DNA from: Deinococcus metallilatus | GTDB taxonomy: Bacteria; Deinococcota; Deinococci; Deinococcales; Deinococcaceae | Length of the DNA: 64,000 nt | Reading direction: 5' to 3' | Assembly: GCF_004758605.1 (NCBI RefSeq) | Contig: NZ_CP038512.1 | Location: forward strand, 1,442,501 to 1,506,500 | Shown: positions 26,761 through 54,977 of the stretch, one piece after another | Layout: each line of letters starts with the position of its first letter | Numbering within the stretch: the stretch's first letter is position 1 | Translations under genes and position numbers: made by a program | The notes under the pieces: generated by a model | Told to the model about the DNA's origin: nothing | The model's database searches: none | Seen by the model: only the letters and a program-made list of their open reading frames with translations

Positions 26761-27396
26761 TCACTTCAGATAGGGGGCGAAGCGGGCGAGGGTGGCCGCG
26801 TCGGGCTTCGGGTTGGCCCGCAACAGGCGGTTGCCGCTGAAGGTCAGCAGCAGGGACTCGCCCGCCCTGCCCTGGATGGCGGGTTGCGGCGGCAACTGGT
26901 ACTGGTAAGGGCCGCTCAGGACGGCCTGCGCCGTGGTGGCGTCGAAGGCCAGCGCCGCCCCGCTCAGGGCGGGGGCCTGGGCCTTCACGCCGCCGAGCGC
27001 ACTCACGAAGCCGGTCTTCAGGTGCAGCACGAGGCGGCTCGCCCGGAGGTCCTTCAGCCGCGCGTCCGTGTAGGTCACGCCGCCCGAGGCCGTGACGGTG
27101 CCCCGCTTCAGGTCGTAGGTGACGTTCGACGCGCGCAGGCTGCCGCCCTGGCGGGTGGTCAGGGTCGCGTCCTGTGCGTTCAGGAGGTCGCCGGGCTTGA
27201 GCTGGATGTGCGCGGCGCTGAGCCGCAGCCCGGTGCGCGCGTCGGTGGCGGTGCCGCCCTGGGGGAGATCGGTCGTCCCCGTCTCCAGGTTCAGGTTCTG
27301 GGGACCCCGGGGCGTCACGTTCAGCCCGCCAAAGGTCACGGCGCTCCCCGCCCCCAGCGTCAGCGAGGCGAGCAGCGAGAGGAGCAGACGGTGCAT
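26761..27396 (-). CDS. LptA/OstA-like periplasmic protein
   Basis: 211 residues from the ATG opening MHRLLLSLL; signal peptide to GSA-V. The body is a run of short beta-strand repeats (AAHIQLKPGDLLNAQDATL, VTYDLKRGTVTASGGVTY, DLRASRLVLHL) like the beta-jellyroll of LptA/OstA proteins that carry lipids across the periplasm. Deinococcus makes no classical LPS, so the cargo would be different. Identification rests on pattern, not on a diagnostic residue. Confidence 0.6.
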   Translation of the reverse strand: MHRLLLSLLASLTLGAGSAVTFGGLNVTPRGPQNLNLETGTTDLPQGGTATDARTGLRLSAAHIQLKPGDLLNAQDATLTTRQGGSLRASNVTYDLKRGTVTASGGVTYTDARLKDLRASRLVLHLKTGFVSALGGVKAQAPALSGAALAFDATTAQAVLSGPYQYQLPPQPAIQGRAGESLLLTFSGNRLLRANPKPDAATLARFAPYLK

Positions 27397-27511
27397 GTGC
27401 CCCACCCTAGCGCCCGTCCGCTGAGGGGCGTGAGCGCCGCCGTCAGGTCCACTTCAGCTCGGGCGTGTCACCCTCTCAGGGCGTGTCATCCGCCTGACGG
27501 GGCCGGAGCGG

Positions 27512-27517
27512 TACACT
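27512..27517 (+). promoter_or_regulatory. -10 box of the amidase gene
   Basis: TACACT ends 8 nt before the GTG start, with no Shine-Dalgarno. Confidence 0.5.
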
Positions 27518-27525
27518 TCGGCGCA

Positions 27526-28633
<1,108 letters not shown>

Positions 28634-28635
<2 letters not shown>

Positions 28636-28718
28636 GCCTGTGGCTCGTGGCTTGTAGAGCGGAAGCAAACGCTTGAGCATCCGCTTGCTACAGGCGACAG
28701 GCCACAAGCGACAAGCCT
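28634..28718. repeat. Convergent-junction inverted repeat (GTGGCTTGT words)
   Basis: Between the amidase (+) and adenosyltransferase (-) genes. Outer arms GTGGCTCGTGGCTTGTAG and CTACAGGCGACAGGCCAC match 14 of 18; inner arms AGCGGAAGC and GCATCCGCT match 8 of 9. Words such as CAAGC, GACAGGC and GTGGC repeat. No T run, so it is not a simple terminator. Confidence 0.6.
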
Positions 28719-29289
28719 ATCGCCTCTTCTTCACCGTCCACGCCTGCTCGCTCACGCCTGCCTGCTGGTTCGCGGCGCGGGCCATCACGAACAGCAGGTC
28801 CGAGACGCGGTTGAGGTAGACCTGCACGTGGGGATTGATCTCCTCCTCCTGCGCCAGCCGGATCACCTCGCGTTCGGCGCGGCGGGCGACCGTGCGGGCG
28901 AGTTGCAGGGCGGCGGCGGTGGGCGTACCGCCGGGATGTACGAAGCCGGTAAAGGGCGGGGCGTGCTCCTGGTAGCGGTCGATCATCGCCTCCAGAAAGG
29001 CGCTGTCCTCGGCGTCGATGCGGCTGAGATTCTTCGCGTAGGGGCTGTCCTGCCGGGTGGCGAGGTCGGCCCCCAGGTCGAAGAGCGCGTTCTGGAGGTA
29101 CTCCAGGTCGGCGTCCAGCGCGGTGTCCGGCTGGCCGCCCTGCGCGTTGTGCGCCCGCGCGAGGCCGATCACGCTGTTCAGTTCGTCCACCGTGCCGTAT
29201 GCCTCGACGCGCGGATGCGCCTTGCTGACCCGGTCCGCGCCGTACAGGCCCGTCGAGCCTTTGTCTCCCGTTCGGGTGTAGAGCTTCAT
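28717..29289 (-). CDS. Cob(I)alamin adenosyltransferase (PduO type)
   Basis: 190 residues. It adenosylates reduced cobalamin to coenzyme B12 using ATP. The N-terminal ATP-binding motif KLYTRTGDKGSTGLYG, then GTVDELNSVIGLA, LFDLGADLA and the C-terminal block ARRAEREVIRLA with VYLNRVSDLLFVMAR are diagnostic. A TATCCT box lies 6 nt upstream of the ATG with no Shine-Dalgarno. No B12-dependent enzyme is nearby. Confidence 0.96.
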   Translation of the reverse strand: MKLYTRTGDKGSTGLYGADRVSKAHPRVEAYGTVDELNSVIGLARAHNAQGGQPDTALDADLEYLQNALFDLGADLATRQDSPYAKNLSRIDAEDSAFLEAMIDRYQEHAPPFTGFVHPGGTPTAAALQLARTVARRAEREVIRLAQEEEINPHVQVYLNRVSDLLFVMARAANQQAGVSEQAWTVKKRR

Positions 29290-29369
29290 AGGGGAAGGAT
29301 AGTGCGTGGGAGGCGGGGCGCGGTCCGCGGGAAAAGATGAGCCTTTCCTGCGGACCGCGTATCGCTTCC

Positions 29370-30875
<1,506 letters not shown>

Positions 30876-30953
30876 CTGGGAAGCCTCCGTTGTTGGGCGA
30901 GAGATGGGCTGGAAGTGTTTCCAGTTTGTGGCCTGCATTGTAACGGGGGAGGG

Positions 30954-31318
30954 ATTAGGAGTTAGGCGTTAGGGAAAGGCTCGATCCCCTTCTCATACCT
31001 TGGGATTGACGCGAAACCTCTGTTTTTGGTGGAGTTGGAGAGGACGGGTTTCTGGGACGTGGTGAGGGCAAGCTGCGTTTGCCACCCCTCTGCAAGAAGC
31101 TCTACGAGTCCCAGCCTCTCGCGGTGCGAGCTGTACCAGTCCCCCGGAAGGGGCTGGGTGATGCAGATAAGTCTCTCATGGGGGTTGCTGTTTCGTTCGG
31201 GCCGCGCTGGGACGGCGATGCCGTCCACTCCCCGCCCAGCCTCCCCCCCAAGGGGGGAGGGGCAAAACAGCCCCATACGCTCTCGTCTTCTGAATCGCGT
31301 CCGTCCTGTCCTAACTCC
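30954..31318. repeat. Repeat-filled intergenic region upstream of malQ
   Basis: The 488 bp between greA and malQ hold no supportable gene. A TTAGGAGTTAGGCGTTAGGG word string lies at 30954-30976 and an inverse CCTAACTCCTA at 31310-31320. Between them, CCCCTCTGC..AGCTCTACGAGTCC (31091-31117) and GCGAGCTGTACCAGTCCCCC (31129-31148) match the repeats at 35.9, 51.5 and 63.4 kb. GGACGGCGATGCCGTCC (31211-31227) is a small hairpin. Confidence 0.6.
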
Positions 31319-31319
31319 T

Positions 31320-31346
31320 AAAAAAGGCGGAGCTTCCACCCCGCCC
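31320..31346 (-). terminator. Terminator of greA
   Basis: On the minus strand, GGGCGG pairs with CCGCC through a short loop and is followed by TTTTTT. Short stem but a good U tract. Confidence 0.6.
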
Positions 31347-31363
31347 TCTTCATCCAACCGCGC

Positions 31364-31834
31364 TCAGTCGTACTTGACTTCCAGCACCTCGAACCGGGCC
31401 GTGCCCTTGGGGAGCTGGACCATCACGGTTTCGCCGGGGCGTTTGCCGCTGAGGGCCTGGCCGATGGGGCTGGCGTCACTGATCTTGCCCTTCAGCACGT
31501 CCACCTCGTAGGTGCCGACCAGTTCGAAGCGGTGTTCCTTGCCCTTCTCGTCGCGGACCAGTATTCGTGCGCCCAGGCCCGCCGCGCCGGAGGTGTCCTC
31601 GGCGACGATCACGGCGCGTTCCAGTTGGTCTTCCAGCTCGATGATGCGCGCCTCGTTCTCGCTCTGCTGCATCCGGGCCTCGTCGTAGGCGGCGCTCTCG
31701 CGCAGGTCGCCGTCAGCGATGGCGGAGCCCATGTAGGCGCTGATCTGCTCGCGGCGTTCGTTCTTCAGGTAATCCAGCGTTTCGCGCAGCTTGTCATGGC
31801 CGCGTTGCGTCATGGGAATGCGTGCCTTCGTCAT
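31364..31834 (-). CDS. greA: Transcription elongation factor GreA
   Basis: 156 residues. N-terminal coiled coil with the acidic tip: LKNERREQISAYMGSAIADGDLRESAAYDEARMQQSE shows the family D-L-x-E-N/S-x-x-Y motif, here DLRESAAYDEA. The C-terminal FKBP-like domain ends DASPIGQALSGKRPGETVMVQLPKG. It enters the RNA polymerase secondary channel and restarts backtracked complexes. Thermus/Deinococcus also carry Gfh paralogues; the preserved acidic tip argues for true GreA. A perfect TATACT lies 8 nt upstream of the ATG (leaderless). Confidence 0.95.
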   Translation of the reverse strand: MTKARIPMTQRGHDKLRETLDYLKNERREQISAYMGSAIADGDLRESAAYDEARMQQSENEARIIELEDQLERAVIVAEDTSGAAGLGARILVRDEKGKEHRFELVGTYEVDVLKGKISDASPIGQALSGKRPGETVMVQLPKGTARFEVLEVKYD

Positions 31835-31842
31835 GGCGGCCC

Positions 31843-31848
31843 AGTATA
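31843..31848 (-). promoter_or_regulatory. -10 box of greA
   Basis: TATACT on the minus strand, 8 nt before the ATG, without a Shine-Dalgarno. Confidence 0.6.
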
Positions 31849-31870
31849 GGGCAGCGGGGCAGGCCGCGGT

Positions 31871-34193
<2,323 letters not shown>

Positions 34194-34231
34194 GTGCTGA
34201 GAATAAGCCTCCTGACCCGGAATGGGGGGGG

Positions 34232-35830
<1,599 letters not shown>

Positions 35831-35889
35831 GGGTCAAGCGTAGCAGGAAAAGGGGGAGGACTGAAACGATTCAGAAAAGGGTACAGGAC

Positions 35890-36056
35890 AGCCACGAAGT
35901 CCGGTTTTGGGTAGGCTCGGGCGGGTTGACCCCTCAGTCAGCTCCGCTCAAGGGGAGCCAGGAACGCGAGTTGCCCTCTTGTTGCCTCCCCTTGAGGGGA
36001 GGTGGCCCGCAGGGCCGGACTCGCAGAGCTGTGCAGCAGAGGGGTTCCACCGGGGC
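35890..36056 (+). repeat. Dispersed repeat family A, copy 1
   Basis: About 167 bp: opens near TCCGGTTTTGGG, then ACCCCTCAGTC, CGCTCAAGGGGAGCCAG, CCTCCCCTTGAGGGGAGG (an 18-bp near-perfect palindrome), CCCGCAGGGCCGGACTCGCAG and GCAGCAGAGGGG. The same order occurs in reverse orientation at 63409-63588. Non-coding. Confidence 0.8.
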
Positions 36057-36066
36057 CGAGCGAACC

Positions 36067-36426
36067 TCAGCCCAGCGGTTCGAGGTGAACCTGACGGGCG
36101 CCGCTGGCTCGCCAGGTGTTCAGGTCGTGCAGGCCCTCTTCACTCAGGTCGGCGGTGGCCGCGCCGTTTGCCTGGACTATCCAACCGCGCCGGTTCGCCT
36201 CGGCGGGCAGGCCGCGCAGGTGGTAGCGGCCCGGCGCGACGTTCCCGGCCAGTTTCAGGGTGACGAGGTGCGGGTAATACTCGCGCTCGAAGCGGCGCTG
36301 CAAGCGTTCGGCCCGGCCGCTGTCGATGCCTGAAATCCCGAAAAACAGGAAAAAGGCCCCGAAGTCCACCGGCAAGCCGCGTCGCTTGCGTCTGACAATC
36401 AGGCCCGTGATCTCGGTCGGCGTCAT
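36067..36426 (-). CDS. Hypothetical protein, 119 residues
   Basis: No family recognised. A basic N-terminus (VRRKRRG) precedes a hydrophobic GAFFLFFGISG and a mixed alpha/beta remainder (RFEREYYPHLVTLKLAGN, GRYHLRGLPAEANRRGW). No signal peptide. TACCCT sits 7 nt before the ATG, consistent with a leaderless gene. Bracketed by two different repeat elements. Confidence 0.6.
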   Translation of the reverse strand: MTPTEITGLIVRRKRRGLPVDFGAFFLFFGISGIDSGRAERLQRRFEREYYPHLVTLKLAGNVAPGRYHLRGLPAEANRRGWIVQANGAATADLSEEGLHDLNTWRASGARQVHLEPLG

Positions 36427-36467
36427 GCCCTCAGGGTAGATGCCGGAGGGCGGGCGTTGGTCCCTTA

Positions 36468-36584
36468 TACGGCTTCCGCTCCATACCGCTTCGGCCCGTA
36501 TTCTCCCTGCTCGCTCTGCTGTGCAGTTCTACGGGCCCGCTCGGATTTCCAGGTTGACAAGTCACCTTTCCACCGGAGTCCGTA

Positions 36585-36590
<6 letters not shown>
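36468..36590. repeat. Dispersed repeat family C, copy 1
   Basis: Opens ATACGGCTTCCG and closes CGGAGTCCGTATTA, inverted copies of a TACGGANTCCG terminus. The interior contains CTCGCTCTGCTGTGCAG. Compare with 37672-37786. Confidence 0.55.
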
Positions 36591-37192
<602 letters not shown>

Positions 37193-37256
37193 TCTTCACT
37201 TTACCTTCCGCAACTTCGTGCATGGCAGGAGGGGCGGGCGTGGTATAGAATGTGAT

Positions 37257-37667
<411 letters not shown>

Positions 37668-37671
37668 TACC

Positions 37672-37786
37672 GATTCCGAGAATTTCCGTATCAAGTACGG
37701 GAATTCTCCGAGCGGACTTGCTGCGCAGCAGAGGACTTTCCCGCGCTTTCCCGGAAAGTTCGGATGGGAAGCGGAATCCGTCTAAG
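37672..37786. repeat. Dispersed repeat family C, copy 2
   Basis: Opens ACCGATTCCGAG and closes GAAGCGGAATCCGT, an inverted pair of termini. The interior has CCGTATCAAGTACGG and GCTGCGCAGCAGAGGA. Lies between the S1-domain and FAD-dehydrogenase genes. The gap to 37878 otherwise contains only the upstream region of the next gene, with TACTGT 7 nt before the ATG. Confidence 0.55.
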
Positions 37787-37878
37787 CCTCACCCAAAATT
37801 CAACCCAGCATCCGGCCCCTGCCTTTCCCGGCGGGGGTCATGTCCTGCGCCGCACGATTTTCCCTGTACTGTTTCCCC

Positions 37879-39552
<1,674 letters not shown>

Positions 39553-40120
39553 GGGGAAGACGGAGGACTTACGCGAAACGTGTTCCTTGCAGGGCCGAGG
39601 AAAAACGCGATTTCTTGCGTTGAGACGGCTTCGCCGTCCACCCCCTCCCAACCTCTGCGAGTCTCGCAGGGCGAGCTGAACCATTCCCCGCAAGGGGCTG
39701 AGCGATGTACTCATCTAAGAGAAGCGCGATGGGGACGCCATCTCTCTCCCTCAGAGGGTCGGGGAGAGGGGTGGCAGCCGCCAGGCTGACCTCAAGACAG
39801 ACCAGGCATTCGGTCATCCAGTGGCCTCTCTACGCTGGGCCCGTTCACCCCCTCCCAACCTCCCCCCTCTCCTGCGGAGCTGTGCCAGTCAAGGGGGAGG
39901 AGACTTTTTATCGCCCCACACGTCATTTCTTCTCTAAGAGAGTTAGATGCATCACTCGGCCAGCAAGGGGGAGGAGTAAAAAGCTGCTCTACGCGCGCGC
40001 TCTGAAGCCCGGAAGTCCTGAGCAGTGAGGCGTGGAACCTTCACGGCCCCACTTACCACTGTCCACTCACGCCTAACCCCTGACCGCTTTTTTTAACCGC
40101 CGCGTAACAGGCGCGCTGCA
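39553..40120. repeat. Repeat-filled intergenic region upstream of htrA
   Basis: 578 bp with no supportable gene. GAGACGGCTTCGCCGTC hairpin (39621-39637); CTGCGAGTCTCGCAGGGCGAGCTGAACCATTCCCC near 39655-39690; and CTCCTGCGGAGCTGTGCCAGTC near 39871-39892, matching the repeat at 51.5 kb. GGGGGAGGAG occurs twice (39893 and 39968). CCTAACCCC at 40073-40081 is a TTAGG-family word. Confidence 0.6.
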
Positions 40121-40130
40121 AACTCCGCGC

Positions 40131-41411
<1,281 letters not shown>

Positions 41412-41421
41412 GAACAGGAAT

Positions 41422-41457
41422 GAGGGGGGCCGGGCACGTGACTGTGTCCGGCCCCTC
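41422..41457 (+). terminator. Hairpin after htrA
   Basis: GAGGGGGGCCGG and CCGGCCCCTC arms around a 14-nt loop, at the convergent junction with the next gene. No T run, so termination is uncertain. Confidence 0.4.
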
Positions 41458-41462
41458 GCTGG

Positions 41463-41741
<279 letters not shown>

Positions 41742-41789
41742 CGGGTGGGGAGGATAGCGCATCCGGTCACGGCTGGCGGACCGCTTCTG

Positions 41790-42161
41790 TTAGAGGTTGG
41801 GAAACGCGAACAGGACTGTCAACACGAGGCCTGCCCCAAAGCCCAGCATAAGCTCCCAGTCGAACTGCCTGAGATAGGGGCGGGTTGCGGGCAAGAACCG
41901 GAAGAAGAGTGGGAGGATGAGAAGGACTGCGAGCACGAACAGGTTTGGCCACGGAAAACCCAGTGAACTGGAAAACGGTAATGACAGCTTGAGGAGGTAA
42001 CCCAGCAAAGCCGTTGCGTAGCCCCAGCCCAGAGCGGCGAAGAGCATGACGAGCCGCCTCCACCACTCCGGCCCATGCTGTTCCCAGTGCCGCAGCATGG
42101 CCGCCTGTGCCCTTTGCTGAGCGGCCAGCAGTTCCTGCCGGGCCTTCTCGCGGTCTTTCAC
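41790..42161 (-). CDS. Hypothetical membrane protein, 123 residues
   Basis: GTG start. A charged N-terminal helix (DREKARQELLAAQQRAQAAM) is followed by three hydrophobic segments at about 36-56, 69-88 and 101-120. No family recognised. Confidence 0.6.
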   Translation of the reverse strand: MKDREKARQELLAAQQRAQAAMLRHWEQHGPEWWRRLVMLFAALGWGYATALLGYLLKLSLPFSSSLGFPWPNLFVLAVLLILPLFFRFLPATRPYLRQFDWELMLGFGAGLVLTVLFAFPNL

Positions 42162-42194
42162 CCCGTCAGTGTAGCCAGGGGAGGCGGGTAAGGC

Positions 42195-42998
<804 letters not shown>

Positions 42999-43089
42999 GG
43001 GAAGGAAGGTAGCATCTGAAAAGCGGCTGGGGCAAATGGGTGGCAACTGTAAAGGGGGCGGTATCAGCAGAAGGCTGTCTCTGGGCCAT

Positions 43090-44283
<1,194 letters not shown>

Positions 44284-44363
44284 CCCTCCGAGCCTGCGCC
44301 CGGAACAGTCCGGAACGCAACTGTCTGTTTCCGGGCCAGGGACGCTCCGGAGCTGGTGAGGCC

Positions 44364-44657
44364 TTACCGCTCCTGCGGCACGAGGTCGGCGTATTCGGGG
44401 TGTTCCTGAATAAAGGCCGCGACGAACTGGCAGGCGGGCACGACCTGGAGGCCCTGCGAGCGCGCGTCGTCGAGGGCCGCCTGGATCAGCTCCGAGCCGA
44501 GGCCCTGGCCCTCGTGGCCTTCCTCGACCTCGGTGTGGGTGAAGATCAGGGTGTCGCCTTCCGGCTGATAGTCGGCCATGCCCACCACCTGCCCGTTCAG
44601 CTTGATCTCGTAGCGGTTCTCAGCCTCGTTGTTGGTTACCTGTGCGCCCGGGGTCAT
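44364..44657 (-). CDS. GNAT-family N-acetyltransferase, short type (YjdJ-like)
   Basis: 97 residues; the short acetyltransferase family PF14542. EIKLNGQVVGMADYQPEGDTLIF, HTEVEEGHEGQGLGSELIQAALDDAR carries the acetyl-CoA loop (GHEGQGLGSEL), and VVPACQFVAAFIQEHPEY is the typical C-terminus. ATG overlaps the yjjX stop (ATGA). Confidence 0.92.
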   Translation of the reverse strand: MTPGAQVTNNEAENRYEIKLNGQVVGMADYQPEGDTLIFTHTEVEEGHEGQGLGSELIQAALDDARSQGLQVVPACQFVAAFIQEHPEYADLVPQER

Positions 44658-45225
44658 GCTTCAGCGTAGAGCAATGCGCCACCGGGCAGGCCGTCTCTTA
44701 AGGGAGTCGCAGCCAGGGCCACCGCCTGCCGCCACACGTCCGCTCGGGTGATCAGGCCCCCGGTCAGCGCACCCACGCTCCCCACCCCGCGCTTGAGGTC
44801 GGTCAGGCCCAGCACGTGGTCCATCACCGGCCCCAGTTCCTCGCCTGCCCGCACGCGCGCGGCGACCAGCGGAGGCAGGCGCAGCTCGGCGGTGCGCGAC
44901 ACCTCCACCCTGACCTGACCTTCCCGGGCGTGTGCGACCGCCACCACGCCGAACAGCCACCCGTCCGCCCCCTGAAATGCCACGCCGCCCTCCAGCCCCA
45001 CGCCCCAGCCTTCACGCTGCCCGATCAGAGCGAGGGCCGCCCGCGCCCGGTTCACCGCCCCCTCGCGCGTCTGCGCCTCACCGATGGGCTGGTCGGGCAC
45101 GCCGCTGACGACCGCCACCCCCTCCACGCTCACTTCCGGCCACCACGCGCGGAACACGTCGCGGACCGGCTGCACCTTCGCGGGGTTCAGGCTGCCCACC
45201 CGCACGAGTGGGCCGGTGCTTCCGC

Positions 45226-45229
<4 letters not shown>
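44654..45229 (-). CDS. Inosine/xanthosine triphosphatase (YjjX, NTPase I/T family)
   Basis: 191 residues from the GTG that overlaps the dinB-family stop (GTGA); a GTG three codons upstream is possible. VRVGSLNPAKVQPVRDVF, VSGVPDQPIGEAQTREGAVNRAR, GVGLEGGV and KRGVGSVGALTGGLITR are the DUF84/YjjX hallmarks. It removes non-canonical ITP/XTP from the nucleotide pool, relevant to oxidative damage. Confidence 0.92.
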
Positions 45230-45650
<421 letters not shown>

Positions 45651-46097
45651 GGTCTGTCTGGCTGAAGAATCAAAGCCAAAGAAGGATGCAAGCGAGGTGG
45701 ACACCGGCTAAAAACTGGTGTCCACGCTTCTCGTACCGGGTGGCAATCGCCCGAAAATCCTTGAGGCGATTGATCCCCCGTTCGACGACCTGGCGGCCTT
45801 TGTAGGCTTCTGCGTCAAATTTTGGGGGGCGTCCCCCCCGCTTGCCCTTCCGCAGCCGGGCCTTGCGCGCATCCTGGCGCTCGGGACAGACACACCTGAT
45901 CTTGCGTGCCCGCAAAGCACGCCGGTATTTCCTCGCCCCATACGCCCGATCCATCCGAAGGGTCGGGGGACGCTTGCGCGGGCGTCCCGGACCGGGACGC
46001 CCCACCCGCACGGCCTCCAGAAGCGGCACGAGGTAGGTCGGGTCGCTCGCCTGCCCAGCAGAGATCAGCACACTGAGGGGCCGACACTTCCCATCCA

Positions 46098-46529
<432 letters not shown>

Positions 46530-46846
46530 CCCCCTATCCTGCCAAATTCAGCCAGACAGACCCTAGCCCGTAGAGCGGTGCCGTGATAGGTCGCCGAACC
46601 TTTCTGGGCCGAAGGAATGAGCGGGCCGTGCTGGGGCGGCGCGCAGTGGAGTGGCCGCCCAGGACACGCGGCAACGGCTGGGGTGCGCCGCCCATAAGAC
46701 GGCGGGAAGGAATGGGGAAGGCGCCTGGGGCGGAAAAAAAGCCCAAGAGAAGCTCAAGGGACCGTTGCGGGCGTCTGAAGTGCCGGTTCAGCCACCTCCC
46801 AGACCGCTACGCCACACTGCGGGCAGCAGGACGGGAGGGACGACCG

Positions 46847-47296
46847 ATGTTCATGCCTGATGCCACCCCCATCGAGATCCTGCTCGTTGAGGACAGCGAA
46901 CCCGACATCCTCCTGACCGAGGAAGCTTTTGCCGCCGCTGGTGTCACCAACCGGCTGCACATCACCCGTGACGGCGTGGAGGCCCTGGCCTTCTTGCGCC
47001 GGGACGACGTGTACGCCGGTGCCCCCCGCCCGGACGTGATCCTGCTCGACATCAACATGCCGCGCATGAACGGCCTGGAAGTGCTGGCCGAACTCAAACG
47101 CGACCCCCAGCTCATGACCATTCCCGTGATCGTCCTGACTACCAGCGAGGCCGACGAGGACATCCTGCGCTCCTACCAGGCGCACGCGGCGAGCTACGTG
47201 GTCAAGCCCATCGACTTTGAACACTTCTACCAGGCGATTCAGGCGTTCGGGCGCTACATGCTGAGCATCGTGCGTCTGCCGCCGCCCACCTCATAA
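46847..47296 (+). CDS. Single-domain response regulator (Rcp1 type)
   Basis: 149 residues from ATG with GGAGG 8 nt upstream. Only a receiver domain: EILLVEDSEPD (acidic pair), VILLDINMPRMNG (phospho-acceptor Asp), VLTTSEADEDI (Thr) and YVVKPIDFEHF (Lys). IEILLVEDSEPDILLTEEAF is typical of Rcp1-like regulators paired with bacteriophytochrome or hybrid kinases; no kinase is nearby. The 280 bp upstream (46566-46846) hold no gene I can support. Confidence 0.92.
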   Translation: MFMPDATPIEILLVEDSEPDILLTEEAFAAAGVTNRLHITRDGVEALAFLRRDDVYAGAPRPDVILLDINMPRMNGLEVLAELKRDPQLMTIPVIVLTTSEADEDILRSYQAHAASYVVKPIDFEHFYQAIQAFGRYMLSIVRLPPPTS

Positions 47297-47517
47297 GACC
47301 TTCAGGTGAGTCGAAGCCGAGGGGCGAGCAGAGCGAGCATAAGAAAATACCGACTGGTAGCGATGGACTATGAGCGAGTGAGCCTACGTTGCTCGCTGCC
47401 GTTGCTCGCTGCAAGACAGGCGAAGGGCCGTACCTGAGCCTCTGAGAACATCCGGGAAAGCGCCGGATATTCTGGAATCAGGGCAAGTGGGTATGACCCC
47501 TTCGGCCCTGGGCCGGC

Positions 47518-49453
<1,936 letters not shown>

Positions 49454-49470
49454 CAACCGCAGCGGGCGGA

Positions 49471-51501
<2,031 letters not shown>

Positions 51502-51535
51502 GGATGGACCTCGTGGGAGGGAGGACAGGCGTTGC

Positions 51536-51602
51536 CTGCCACCCCCCTCCCCGGCCCTCTCCTGCGGAGCTGTACCAGTCCCCCGCAGGGGGAGGGAGAA
51601 AA
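51536..51602. repeat. Dispersed repeat family B copy
   Basis: CTCTCCTGCGGAGCTGTACC followed by AGTCCCCCGCAGGGGGAGGG, about 65 bp, between the hexosaminidase gene start and the sugar-binding protein gene end. Close copies of its core lie at 8.99-9.04, 31.13 and 39.87 kb. Confidence 0.65.
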
Positions 51603-51707
51603 AATCGTTGCCGTGGGGCTGTTCCGGCGTGAAGGTGGTGGGCAAAAGACGAGGCGGCACGCGGGGCCTGCTATGACAGGCCCCGCGTGCCGCTCCTCGC
51701 GCGCCGC

Positions 51708-52937
<1,230 letters not shown>

Positions 52938-53042
52938 GGGAACTCCTTGAGGCGGAATGTGAGGTACAGGGCAAACTCTAGCGTGAGCAACCTGAAGCCG
53001 TCTGAGAGGATGAGGGCTCAGTCTCATGCACCGGCCCGGCGC

Positions 53043-54350
<1,308 letters not shown>

Positions 54351-54374
54351 GGCGGGCAGCTTATCCTGTTTGCC

Positions 54375-54977
54375 ATGCTGGGGGACGTATGGCAGGCCAT
54401 CGACGAGGGACGTTACGCCGATGCGCGGGCGCGGCTGGAGGCCGATCCGGCCCTGCTCGCCTCCGACCCCGGCCAGATGGCGCTGGGGTACGCCCTGGCG
54501 CATGACAGGCGCTTTGACGAGGCCCGCGAGGTCTACGGCAGGTTGCGCGCCGCCCACGCGGGCCAGCCCTGGGAACACGTCCCGCTGCACCAGCTCGGCA
54601 CGGTGGAGCGTCTGGCCGGAAATCCTGGCGCCGCCCTGCGCCTTTTCGAGGAAGAGCGGGCCCTGATCGAGCGGCTCCCCGAGGACGAACGCGCCTTCAA
54701 ACGGGCCGTGAACGGGTACGAGGTCGGCGTGAACCGGCTGGCTCTCGGGGAGGCGGAGGAGGCGCGGGCCGCCCTGACTGCCGCGCTGGCCGACGCCCAG
54801 GCGGCCGACGATCCGATGACGCTCGGCTGCGTTCACCGGGCCCTGGGCAATCTGGCCGCCCGCGCGGGTGACCGCGACACGGCCCTTACGGAATACAGGC
54901 AGGCGCAGGCGGCTTTTCAGGAAGCGGACGACGAGCGGGCGGCGGCTGAAACGCAGGCCCTCGGGGACGCCCTCTAG
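54375..54977 (+). CDS. Tetratricopeptide-like repeat protein
   Basis: 200 residues. Successive helical pairs of TPR character: WQAIDEGRYADARARLEADPALLA, GYALAHDRRFDEAREVYGRLRAAH, GTVERLAGNPGAALRLFEEERAL, GEAEEARAALTAALADAQ and GNLAARAGDRDTALTEYRQAQAAFQEADD. No signal or other domain, so probably a cytoplasmic scaffold. A TATCCT box lies 7 nt upstream of the ATG. The last 4 bases overlap the neighbouring convergent gene. Confidence 0.85.
   Translation: MLGDVWQAIDEGRYADARARLEADPALLASDPGQMALGYALAHDRRFDEAREVYGRLRAAHAGQPWEHVPLHQLGTVERLAGNPGAALRLFEEERALIERLPEDERAFKRAVNGYEVGVNRLALGEAEEARAALTAALADAQAADDPMTLGCVHRALGNLAARAGDRDTALTEYRQAQAAFQEADDERAAAETQALGDAL

Noticed and set aside
31026..31511. Open frame of 161 codons crossing the greA/malQ gap
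   Set aside because: It spans dispersed repeats and then runs antisense to greA; no family, no ribosome site.
46760..46835. A tRNA-like stretch (GGAGGTGGCTGAACCGG on the minus strand)
   Set aside because: It resembles a D-arm region of class II tRNAs but no anticodon stem, T-arm or acceptor pairing could be found.
47297..47517. Possible small RNA or repeat between the response regulator and lysY
   Set aside because: GCGAGCA/TGCTCGC words occur several times, but no stable fold, promoter or terminator could be assigned; I see nothing supportable there.
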